NCBI RefSeq assembly: GCF_001590905.1
Contig: NZ_BCTT01000003.1
Span: 248,001-312,000, forward strand
DNA from: Serratia grimesii NBRC 13537
GTDB lineage: Bacteria; Pseudomonadota; Gammaproteobacteria; Enterobacterales; Enterobacteriaceae
Direction: 5' to 3'
Length of the DNA stretch: 64,000 nt
Shown: piece by piece, positions 57,121-64,000 of the stretch
How positions within the stretch are numbered: position 1 is the stretch's first letter
Layout of the letters: each line of letters begins with the position of its first letter
Program-made: the position numbers and the translations under genes
The notes under the pieces: model-generated
Told to the model about the DNA's origin: nothing
Seen by the model: the letters and a program-made list of their open reading frames with translations, nothing else
Databases searched by the model: none

Positions 57121-57140
57121 ACATATGAATTTTCATATGT
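57121..57140 (-). promoter_or_regulatory. ArsR-type palindrome upstream of arsR
   Basis: ACATATGAAT-TTTCATATGT is a 9-of-10 inverted repeat about 60 bp before arsR with the same core as the site before arsB. Confidence 0.65.
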
Positions 57141-57290
57141 AACTATATAGATTATTCCCTCCTTCGTATCCAGCGACAAAGCCAGGTTAAGTTTTAGCTA
57201 TCGATTCTATACGCCAAAGCGACTGTTCATTATGTGCTATTCCCCTACAATCAACCTGTAACCAAAACACGTATTCTCAACGGAGGCACG

Positions 57291-57470
57291 ATGTACAACT
57301 TCTCACGTTATCAGGCAAAAGAACTGGCGTTGGCTTATATGAGCGGCAAGAAACACGATTTATCTCCGCAGGAATTTCTGCAGCAGCTGAAAAGCAGTGA
57401 AAAATCGTTCGATTATCTGTTGAAGCACGGCAGCGAGCAGCCGCGTGAAGTGCTGGTAAAAAGTTTCTGA
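57291..57470 (+). CDS. Small conserved-looking protein of unknown function
   Basis: A 59-residue, charged, soluble protein (MYNFSRYQAKELALAYMSGK, with LSPQEFLQQLKSSEKSFDYL in the second half). I choose ATG 57291 because GGAGG precedes it at ideal distance. The alternating hydrophobic/charged pattern predicts two or three helices. I do not recognise a named family. It is monocistronic between arsR (divergent) and a LysR gene (convergent). Confidence 0.7.
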   Translation: MYNFSRYQAKELALAYMSGKKHDLSPQEFLQQLKSSEKSFDYLLKHGSEQPREVLVKSF

Positions 57471-57554
57471 AAGCCAAGCCATAACCGTAATAACACGCTC
57501 CACGCCGGTGGCGAGCCATCAGGCCCGCGTATTCCCGGCTGAGCAGCAACTGGG

Positions 57555-58475
57555 TTATCGCTGAAGCGGGATATCCCAATAAGGTTGCTCTCCACCCAAT
57601 TGCGCCAGTAGGAAGTCGACAAACGCCAATACTTTGGCTGGCAGGTATTTGCGCTGTGGGTACACGGCATAAATGGCATGCTCTGGTAGCCGGTAAGCAG
57701 GCATTAGCTCAATCAGTCGACCCTGTGCGATATCATCCCCGACAATAAAGGTCGGCATCTGGCAAATCCCCAAACCGGCGATCAACGCTTCGCGTAATGC
57801 CTCACTGTTATTCACCTGATAATTACCGCGCGGTTGAAAACGCACTGCTCCCGCAGGCCCCTCAAACTGCCATTCACTCCCGCCACGGAAATAGCTGTAA
57901 AACAAGCAATTATGCTGAGCCAACTGCTCCAGATCGGTCGGTGTGCCGCTGCGTGCCAGATAGGCGGGGGCGGCGCATAATACACTGCGGCAGGGCGCAA
58001 TACGCCGGGCAATCAAGCTCGAATCAGCAAGTTGACCAATGCGAATAGCCAGATCAAATCCCCCATCGACCAGATCAACCACCTGATCATCCATCATCAT
58101 ATTGATCTCCATGTCCGGGCAAGCTGCCAGGAAATGGGGAATCAACGGCGCAACGTGCAAGCGGCCAAACACCATAGGCACACTGATCCGCAAACACCCT
58201 TGTGGCTGTCCTTGTAGACGGGTGACCACATCCTCTCCCTCCTGTGCCACAGCACAGGCATTACGGGCGTAGCCAAAATACTGCTCTCCCGCTTCGGTAA
58301 GGCTCAGGCTACGCGTGGTGCGCTGCAGCAATTGTACGCCCAGCGAACTCTCCAACTGGGCGATGCGTTTGCTGACCGCTGATTTTGTGATGCCTAACCG
58401 CCGGGCCGCCGCTGAAAAGCTTTCGCATTCGACAACCGCCACAAATATGGGGATCGCCGCAAAGTTATCATGCAT
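57555..58475 (-). CDS. LysR-family transcriptional regulator
   Basis: A 306-residue LysR protein of the CrgA/DmlR-like subgroup: HTH FSAAARRLGITKSAVSKRIA then LERTTRS-type wing (LLQRTTRSLSLTEAGEQYF), and an effector domain with FDLAIRIGQLADSSLIARRI. It is divergent from two small DMT membrane genes and is their likely regulator. Though near the ben operon, it does not resemble BenM/CatM in position or subgroup. Confidence 0.92.
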   Translation of the reverse strand: MHDNFAAIPIFVAVVECESFSAAARRLGITKSAVSKRIAQLESSLGVQLLQRTTRSLSLTEAGEQYFGYARNACAVAQEGEDVVTRLQGQPQGCLRISVPMVFGRLHVAPLIPHFLAACPDMEINMMMDDQVVDLVDGGFDLAIRIGQLADSSLIARRIAPCRSVLCAAPAYLARSGTPTDLEQLAQHNCLFYSYFRGGSEWQFEGPAGAVRFQPRGNYQVNNSEALREALIAGLGICQMPTFIVGDDIAQGRLIELMPAYRLPEHAIYAVYPQRKYLPAKVLAFVDFLLAQLGGEQPYWDIPLQR

Positions 58476-58578
58476 TTATCGTCAACTTTTACTCAACAAT
58501 GAGTTTCCATTTTAATAGATTATGCCAAAAACGAAAACAATATAGCCTATGTGTCAACCCAAGACAGGATTTGACACG

Positions 58579-59043
58579 ATGATACGCGAACGTTTTTCCC
58601 ACCCTCTGCTGGCACTGGCCGCTGGCGCATTATTGGCCCTAATGATTGGCATAAATAGCCTGTTAGCCAGCTATAACTCCCCACTGTTTGCTTCATGGGT
58701 GGCGCACGGCATTGGCGCGATCACCGCCTGGCTGCTATTGCTCCTGCTACGCCGTCGCACCCCGACATCTGCACCTTCAATGCTGCCTGCGAGTATTCCC
58801 CGTTGGGCTTATTTGGGGGGAATTCCCGGTGCCCTGACAGTGGTATTAGCCGCCATTACCGTCAATAGCCCTTTAGCACTCTCCGGCAGCCTTGCGCTTA
58901 TGCTCACCGGCCAGGTTTTATTTGGCATGGTGTCCGACAGCTGTGGCTGGTTTGGCGTGATTAAACGCCGACTCAGCATTAACGATATTATTGCCACGCT
59001 GCTGATCCTCTCCGGCTGCGCCCTCCTCATCTTCCTGAGATAA
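58579..59043 (+). CDS. DMT-superfamily membrane protein (DUF606/YdcZ type), first of a pair
   Basis: A 154-residue integral membrane protein with five hydrophobic segments (for example HPLLALAAGALLALMIGINS and YLGGIPGALTVVLAAITVNS). It belongs to the half-size, five-TM DMT family usually encoded in pairs. I take ATG 58579, after AGGA, rather than 58549. The substrate is unknown. The second member follows 5 bp later. Confidence 0.85.
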   Translation: MIRERFSHPLLALAAGALLALMIGINSLLASYNSPLFASWVAHGIGAITAWLLLLLLRRRTPTSAPSMLPASIPRWAYLGGIPGALTVVLAAITVNSPLALSGSLALMLTGQVLFGMVSDSCGWFGVIKRRLSINDIIATLLILSGCALLIFLR

Positions 59044-59048
59044 ATTTC

Positions 59049-59525
59049 ATGTTAACCCTGGTCCTACTCGCACTGTTTAACGGCATTTGCATCAGCATCA
59101 GCCGTGCAATCAATGGTCGTCTGTCGTTAAGTCGCGGTGCTTTCCACGCTTCGCTCTGCAATCACATTGTCGGTTTTCTGTTCCTCAGCCTGCTGCTGGC
59201 AGTCATCGGCGGGTTCACTGCCAGTCCCTTTGGTCACGCACCTTGGGGCGCTTATCTTGGTGGAGTCATTGGGGCGTTGTTTGTGGCATTGAATAGCTAC
59301 GTGCTACCTCGTCTCGGCACCCTACGTGCCGCATTACTGATCATTAGCGGCCAAATGCTAACGGGAGTGGTAATAGATCGTCTGCGCGACAACAGCGGCT
59401 CCGCCAGTGTGCAACTCCTTGCCATTAGCCTGATCATACTGGGCATCTATCTGGCACGAATGAAAAAACCTCTGACGACGTGGCTCTATGAATGTATGAG
59501 ACCAGGCGATAAATTTCGCACCTAG
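59049..59525 (+). CDS. DMT-superfamily membrane protein (DUF606/YdcZ type), second of a pair
   Basis: A 158-residue paralogue of the preceding protein: SRGAFHASLCNHIVGFLFLS, then AYLGGVIGALFVALNSYVLP and a C-terminal LLAISLIILGIYLARMK. The pair probably forms a heterodimeric transporter with inverted topologies, as is known for small DMT pairs. The 3' end overlaps the start of the 29-bp repeat array. Confidence 0.85.
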   Translation: MLTLVLLALFNGICISISRAINGRLSLSRGAFHASLCNHIVGFLFLSLLLAVIGGFTASPFGHAPWGAYLGGVIGALFVALNSYVLPRLGTLRAALLIISGQMLTGVVIDRLRDNSGSASVQLLAISLIILGIYLARMKKPLTTWLYECMRPGDKFRT

Positions 59526-59590
59526 GTACGAATAATTGCAATATTCGCATCTTGATACGAATTATTGACATATTCGTCTTTAGGTGCGAA
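59515..59590 (+). promoter_or_regulatory. 29-bp-periodic operator-like array upstream of satD
   Basis: TTCG occurs at 59515, 59544 and 59573 and CGAA at 59529, 59558 and 59587: both have an exact 29-bp period and alternate every 14-15 bp. The outermost arms TTCGCACCTA (59515-59524) and TAGGTGCGAA (59581-59590) are a perfect 10-bp inverted repeat, and CGAATA-ATTGCAA-TATTCG (59529-59547) is a perfect internal one. A TTGACA lies at 59565-59570. It overlaps the end of the second DMT gene and stops 35 bp before satD. Confidence 0.7.
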
Positions 59591-59625
59591 CTTTACTGAC
59601 ATCCTACCGCTTCCGAGCAAACTAC

Positions 59626-60222
59626 ATGCCCGCACAAATCAGCGTGATCACCGGCGATCTGGTCAACTCCCGGCAATTAGATACCACTAACTACATTACC
59701 GGCTTAAATGCCCTGCTTAGCCAACTGCAACAGGCTAAGCTTATTCAAGCGTTTGAAGTTTTCCGCGGTGATGCCTTTCAAGCCGTGGCTGAACCTCAGT
59801 CCGGTTTACTGCTGGCGGTCTATATCCGCATCGCACTCAAAGCAATGGATACCCGGCATTGGGACGCCCGTATCGCCGTAGGCTTGGGCGCGGGGCAGGC
59901 AAAAAATGCCGGCTATGGTAGCGCCTTTGTGAATTCGGGACAGGCGCTGGATGGCCTGATGAAAAATTGCCGGTTAGCTCTGAAAAATGACAATGACCAA
60001 ACAAATGCCATTGTCAGCGATCTATTGCCAATGTTAGATCATGTTGTTAGCCGCCTTTCCCAGACCGAAGCGCGGATAGTCCAAGCACGTATATTTGCTA
60101 CCACCAATCAGGAAGTGGCAGAAAAGCTGCAAAAAGCCGCCTCTACGGTCTCAGCAACGCTCAAACGCGCGGCCTACGAGGAAATCATGCGGTTTATTCA
60201 CGCGATTAACAGGATCACCTGA
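59626..60222 (+). CDS. SatD-family protein with a predicted C-terminal helix-turn-helix
   Basis: A 198-residue protein of the SatD family: it begins MPAQISVITGDLVNSRQLDT, continues with EVFRGDAFQAVAEPQSGLLL and IAVGLGAGQAKNAGYGSAFV, and ends with a segment that looks like a helix-turn-helix (ATTNQEVAEKLQKAASTVSA). The N-terminal part recalls nucleotide-cyclase-like folds, but the function is unproven. Start at ATG 59626. The DUF3307 gene follows 2 bp later, so the two form an operon. Confidence 0.82.
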   Translation: MPAQISVITGDLVNSRQLDTTNYITGLNALLSQLQQAKLIQAFEVFRGDAFQAVAEPQSGLLLAVYIRIALKAMDTRHWDARIAVGLGAGQAKNAGYGSAFVNSGQALDGLMKNCRLALKNDNDQTNAIVSDLLPMLDHVVSRLSQTEARIVQARIFATTNQEVAEKLQKAASTVSATLKRAAYEEIMRFIHAINRIT

Positions 60223-60224
60223 AT

Positions 60225-60998
60225 ATGGATTTGAGTTACGTACCCTTGCTGACCTGGTTGCTGATCGCCCACGTGCTTGCAGACTTTCCGCTGCAGCCAC
60301 ACAGTTGGGTTGAAGATAAAATCGTTCACCGTGGGCGTTCCCGTTTCCTGTTGCTACACGCCTTACTGCACGGCGTGCTCGCTGCTTGGGTGGTTGCCGG
60401 GTTTGCGCTGCTGCATGGTGGTTTGTCTTCCCTCCAGGTCCTCACTGCATTGTTGGTTGTCGCCACCAGTCACTGGCTCATTGACCTACTGAAAGTCACC
60501 TTATTGGCACGCCTCAGTCAGGCAAGTGGGTTCCTCCTCGACCAATGTCTGCATCTGACGGTAATTGTTCTGCTGTGGCTATTCTTGGCACCCAACACGT
60601 ACGGCCTGTTCACCGCACTCGGCTCTGCCCTTATCAGTTGGCAGTCTGGCCTGGTTGTATTGGCTTACCTCTTGATTTATATGCCGCTGGGTATTTTGAT
60701 TGGCCAATTGCTGGCGCACTGGACACCGCAAATGCCGTCTTCTGCCAAAGCCGATAATGACTCCCTTTTACGTGCAGGCAAACAAATCGGTTATCTGGAA
60801 AGAACGCTGATCCTGACCTTTGTATTGATTGGGCAGATTCCGGCAATCGGCTTTTTGTTGGCGGCCAAATCAATTTTTCGCTTTGGCGATTTGCGGCAAA
60901 GTGATGACAAAATGCGTACTGAGTATGTACTGCTCGGTACGCTGTTTTCCTTTACGCTGACCATTATGCTCGGCCTGCTGGTGAAAAAATTGTTTTAG
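60225..60998 (+). CDS. DUF3307 integral membrane protein
   Basis: A 257-residue protein with about six or seven hydrophobic segments. Polar residues recur in membrane helices: LLIAHVLADFPLQPHSWVED, LLLHALLHGVLAAW and SHWLIDLLKVTLL. The H-x3-D and HH arrangements could bind metal, as in related DUF457-type membrane proteins. Function unknown. It is paired with satD, an association I recall from other genomes. Confidence 0.85.
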   Translation: MDLSYVPLLTWLLIAHVLADFPLQPHSWVEDKIVHRGRSRFLLLHALLHGVLAAWVVAGFALLHGGLSSLQVLTALLVVATSHWLIDLLKVTLLARLSQASGFLLDQCLHLTVIVLLWLFLAPNTYGLFTALGSALISWQSGLVVLAYLLIYMPLGILIGQLLAHWTPQMPSSAKADNDSLLRAGKQIGYLERTLILTFVLIGQIPAIGFLLAAKSIFRFGDLRQSDDKMRTEYVLLGTLFSFTLTIMLGLLVKKLF

Positions 60999-61048
60999 GG
61001 GCGCAGTGGCTGCGCCCGCGTGAATCGCGGCGAATAACTTCGCCGCGA
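60999..61048. terminator. Two hairpins between DUF3307 gene and mgtA
   Basis: GGGCGCAG/CTGCGCCC (60999-61017) overlaps the end of the plus-strand operon, and TCGCGGCGA/TCGCCGCGA (61025-61048) follows. Both are perfect stems in the gap between convergent genes. Confidence 0.75.
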
Positions 61049-61067
61049 CAGAAACATCCGAGAAAAA

Positions 61068-63767
61068 TTACAACCACTCACCGAAGCGGCGAATATAGAA
61101 ACGCTTCATCATCTGCGCCACCACACAGTAGCTGATCAAGGTCCCCGCCAACCACGGGAAGTATTCCCACGGCAGTGGCTGCAATCCGACCAACGCGCCA
61201 AGTGGTGAGAATGGCAGATAGATACCCAACCCCATCACCAAAATCGTGGTCAACAGAACAGGCAATGCTGCGGTGCTTTGAATAAACGGAATCTTCTGGG
61301 TACGCAGCATATGCACGACCAGCGTTTGCGACAACAGCCCCTCGATAAACCAACCGGACTGGAACAAGGCCTGATGCTCTACGCTGTTGGCGGCGAAGAC
61401 AAACCACATCAATGCGTAAGTGGTGATGTCGAATATTGACGACGTTGGCCCTATCCACAGCATAAAACGACCAATGTTTTTCGCATCCCACTTCCGTGGT
61501 TTACGCAGAAACTCTTTGTCCATCTTGTCCCACGGCAGAGACAATTGAGAAATATCGTACATCAAGTTCTGGATTAACAAATGGATCGCCAGCATCGGCA
61601 GGAACGGGATAAATGCGCTGGCCACCAACACGGAAAATACGTTACCGAAGTTGGAACTGGCGGTCATGTTCAAGTACTTGATGATATTCCCGAAGGTTTC
61701 ACGTCCCTTGATCACGCCCTCTTCCAACACCATCAGGTTTTTTTCCAGCAAAATGATATCCGCCGACTCTTTGGCGATATCAGTACCGGTATCCACCGAG
61801 ATGCCCACGTCTGCATCGCGCAACGCTGGCGCATCATTGATGCCGTCACCGAGAAAACCGACAGTATGACCATTCGCCTGCAACATCTTCAGCACCCGTG
61901 ACTTCTGTAGTGGCGTCAGTTTCGTAAAGACGGTGCGCTGCTCCACTTCACGCGCTAACGTTGCATCATCCATTTCGGCAATTTGTGGACCGGAAAGCGG
62001 CTCACCCGGCTCCAACCCAACATCACGACAGATTTTGCAGGTGATCACCGGGTTATCACCGGTCAGTACTTTCACTGCCACGCCGTTTTCCTGCAGTGCG
62101 GCTATTGCTTCCTGCGCACTTTCTTTCGGTGGATCGAGGAAGGTCAAGAGTCCCTGGATCACCATATCGCGTTCATCGGCCACGCTCAGTGGCAAGGCGT
62201 TTTTCTGCTCACCCAGTTCCCGCGTGGCCAAGACCAGCACGCGGAACCCATCCTCGTTATATTGGGCCGCAAGCGCCTGCAACGCTTCACGTCGAGCCTG
62301 ATCCAGCGGTAAAATCTGCTGCCCTTCACGCACGTGGGTAGCGATTTCCAGCATTTCCTCCACTGCCCCTTTGCAAATCAGGCGCTGTTGGTGGTTTTCA
62401 TCCGCGACCACGATCGACAGGCGGCGACGCACAAAATCAAACGGCAGCTCGTCAACCTTGCTGAAACGCCCCAGAGCTTCAATACCCGGCTTGCCGCGGC
62501 CAAAGCGGATCACCGCTTGATCCATCAAGTTTTTCATTCCACTCTGGTGGAAGCTGTTCAGCCACGCCAGATGCAACACCTCATTATCTCTGGCCCCGCT
62601 AACGTCCAGATGATGTTCGAGGATGATGCGATCTTGGGTCAACGTGCCGGTTTTGTCGGTGCAGAGCACGTCCATCGCGCCAAAGTTCTGGATGGCGTTC
62701 AGGCGTTTGACCACCACTTTGCGGCGTGACATCGCTATGGCACCCTTCGCCAGGTTAGAACTGACGATCATCGGCAGCATTTCTGGCGTCAGCCCAACGG
62801 CCACCGCCAAGGCAAACAACGCCGCTTCGCTCCAGTCGCCTTTGGTGAAACCATTGATCAACAACACGATCGGTACCATCACCAGCATAAAGCGGATCAG
62901 CAACCAACTGACGCTGTTCACACCGCGGTCAAACGCCGTTTGCGAACGAGAGCCGACAATCGATTTGGCCAATGAACCAAAGTAGGTACGTCCCCCCGTC
63001 GCCACCACAACCGCCGTGGCCGTGCCGCTGGCGACGTTGGTACCCATCAGGCAAATATTCGACAGTTCCAACAACGCATGTTCACTGGAAACCTCATCCT
63101 CGCTCGATTTTTGGCTGACGTTACCCATCGCATCGTATTTCTCGATCGGGATTGCCTCTCCGGTCAGGATCGCCTGGCTGATAAACAGATCGCGTGAGGC
63201 CAACAGGCGCACATCAGCCGGAATCATATCCCCGGCGGACAGCTTAATAATATCGCCCGGTACCAGTTCACGGATGGGGACTTCCAGCGTCAATGGCTGC
63301 GCACTGTAACTGCTGCGACGCAGTACCGTTGCGGTAGTACGCACCATCGACTTCAACGTTTCCGCCGCCTTGTTGGTACGGTATTCCTGCCAGAAACGCA
63401 GCAATCCACTGAGTGAAACCATTACCAATATGATGATCACGCCAGTGAGATCGGTTTCTTCACCGCGCCGGGCAGGCAACCAGTAGTCGGTAAAGAAACT
63501 GATCGCAGCCAGCACCATCAGCACAAAGATAAACGGGTTATTGAACGCGGCGATTAACTGTACCAGCGCGTGCGGCGCCTTCTCATGGGCAACCTGGTTA
63601 ACGCCGAACTGCTCGAGACGTTCAACCGCATCGTCCTGAGTTAAGCCATTGCGGTTACATTTTAAATTAGCCAGCGTCTGCTCAACGCTGTTTTTCGCCT
63701 CTTGTGCGATGGCGTAAGGCGCCTTTATTTTATCGCGACGGCGAGCTGTTTCATTAATATAGGTCAT
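61068..63767 (-). CDS. mgtA: Magnesium-translocating P-type ATPase MgtA
   Basis: An 899-residue P-type ATPase that imports Mg2+ when it is scarce. It has the actuator motif ILTGEAIPIEKYDAMGNVS, the phosphorylated Asp in DVLCTDKTGTLTQDRIILEH, the nucleotide domain (LICKGAVEEMLEIATHVREG) and the hinge GFLGDGINDAPALRDADVGI. About ten membrane segments. Length matches enteric MgtA. Upstream is a leader peptide gene (63861-63923), typical of Mg2+-controlled elongation. Confidence 0.97.
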   Translation of the reverse strand: MTYINETARRRDKIKAPYAIAQEAKNSVEQTLANLKCNRNGLTQDDAVERLEQFGVNQVAHEKAPHALVQLIAAFNNPFIFVLMVLAAISFFTDYWLPARRGEETDLTGVIIILVMVSLSGLLRFWQEYRTNKAAETLKSMVRTTATVLRRSSYSAQPLTLEVPIRELVPGDIIKLSAGDMIPADVRLLASRDLFISQAILTGEAIPIEKYDAMGNVSQKSSEDEVSSEHALLELSNICLMGTNVASGTATAVVVATGGRTYFGSLAKSIVGSRSQTAFDRGVNSVSWLLIRFMLVMVPIVLLINGFTKGDWSEAALFALAVAVGLTPEMLPMIVSSNLAKGAIAMSRRKVVVKRLNAIQNFGAMDVLCTDKTGTLTQDRIILEHHLDVSGARDNEVLHLAWLNSFHQSGMKNLMDQAVIRFGRGKPGIEALGRFSKVDELPFDFVRRRLSIVVADENHQQRLICKGAVEEMLEIATHVREGQQILPLDQARREALQALAAQYNEDGFRVLVLATRELGEQKNALPLSVADERDMVIQGLLTFLDPPKESAQEAIAALQENGVAVKVLTGDNPVITCKICRDVGLEPGEPLSGPQIAEMDDATLAREVEQRTVFTKLTPLQKSRVLKMLQANGHTVGFLGDGINDAPALRDADVGISVDTGTDIAKESADIILLEKNLMVLEEGVIKGRETFGNIIKYLNMTASSNFGNVFSVLVASAFIPFLPMLAIHLLIQNLMYDISQLSLPWDKMDKEFLRKPRKWDAKNIGRFMLWIGPTSSIFDITTYALMWFVFAANSVEHQALFQSGWFIEGLLSQTLVVHMLRTQKIPFIQSTAALPVLLTTILVMGLGIYLPFSPLGALVGLQPLPWEYFPWLAGTLISYCVVAQMMKRFYIRRFGEWL

Positions 63768-63860
63768 AACACTATTCTCTTATTTTACTCTGCGCACAGG
63801 GATACCCCGCCCGATTAACAGGTGAATAAACACAGAGTGGAATTTATTTAGTTAGCGTAA

Positions 63861-63923
63861 TTAACGCGATTCATCACCGCGCCATACACGCTGAGCAATT
63901 AACGTTTCGGGGTCACCGTCCAT
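63861..63923 (-). CDS. mgtL: MgtL-like leader peptide upstream of mgtA
   Basis: A 20-codon reading frame with a perfect AAGGAGG before its ATG. The peptide begins MDGDPETLIA and continues with QRVWRGDESR. The acidic/proline start MxxDP resembles enteric MgtL (MEPDP), where acidic-proline codons destabilise the ribosome at low Mg2+ and so allow mgtA transcription to continue. It lies 93 bp before mgtA. A partial inverted repeat (GCGTAATTAACGC, 63855-63867) overlaps its stop codon. Confidence 0.75.
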   Translation of the reverse strand: MDGDPETLIAQRVWRGDESR

Positions 63924-64000
63924 GACGCCTCCTTATCACTGAGCACAGTGAATATTTATCAATAATTAAACAGGTAATTCAGATGCGATACGCCAGCGTA
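63924..64000. promoter_or_regulatory. Probable mgtA promoter region (partial)
   Basis: The last 77 bp lie upstream of the leader peptide and presumably hold the start of the mgtA leader and promoter. I see no clear PhoP box within the window. Confidence 0.35.

Noticed and set aside
57555-58475. LysR gene as the BenM/CatM regulator of the benzoate operon
   Set aside because: It is separated by the ars genes and a strong terminator, is divergent from DMT transporter genes, and belongs to a different LysR subgroup by sequence.

Overview
The window reads as chromosome of a Serratia-like member of the Enterobacterales. The flagellar and chemotaxis genes match the enterobacterial order and protein sequences closely, sigma-28 promoter elements are near consensus, and the copies of a roughly 123-bp interspersed palindromic element are of a kind I associate with Serratia and Yersinia. 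No rRNA, tRNA, CRISPR array, prophage or complete insertion sequence was seen.

Layout. (1) 1-26942 is a nearly uninterrupted motility block: the start of flgK, flgJIHGFEDCB (minus), flgA and flgMN (plus), a RelE/XRE toxin-antitoxin pair wedged in at 10260-10929, then on the minus strand flhD-flhC, motA-motB-cheA-cheW, tsr, a second chemoreceptor, cheR-cheB-cheY-cheZ and flhB-flhA-flhE. (2) 26943-28396 is an AT-rich gap upstream of flhDC carrying a textbook CRP site and an RcsAB box, followed by a small Hha/YmoA-family gene and a uspC-like gene. (3) 29260-33384 holds metabolic housekeeping genes: an MDR oxidoreductase, pcp with a divergent LysR regulator, sbmC and tryptophan 2,3-dioxygenase.

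(4) 33630-41168 is the most unusual part: eight minus-strand genes, with overlaps at six or seven of their seven junctions. In transcription order they encode an MFS exporter, a JmjC/cupin Fe(II) oxygenase, an alpha-oxoamine synthase, a CitE-like lyase, an acylating aldehyde dehydrogenase, a 4-hydroxy-2-oxoacid aldolase, an ornithine-cyclodeaminase-like enzyme and a MaoC hydratase. I do not recognise this set as a described pathway. It looks like a locus for an exported amino-ketone or amino-acid-derived small molecule. A divergent M24 peptidase with a structured leader, and a DyP peroxidase, lie beyond it.

(5) 44190-54864 is a complete benzoate-to-central-metabolism route: an IclR regulator divergent from pcaI-pcaJ-pcaF-pcaD-catB-catC-catA-benA-benB-benC-benD. 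Benzoate goes to the cis-diol (BenABC), catechol (BenD), muconate (CatA), muconolactone and enol-lactone (CatB, CatC), 3-oxoadipate (PcaD), then succinyl-CoA and acetyl-CoA (PcaIJ, PcaF). (6) 54919-57061 is arsRBC with two ArsR-type palindromes. (7) 57291-64000 holds a small protein, a LysR gene divergent from a pair of small DMT membrane proteins, a SatD-DUF3307 pair behind a 29-bp-periodic operator-like array, and mgtA with a newly read 20-codon leader peptide.

Start sites were chosen from ribosome-binding sites and remembered homologues. No alignments or statistics were run, and all family assignments rest on reading the sequence.
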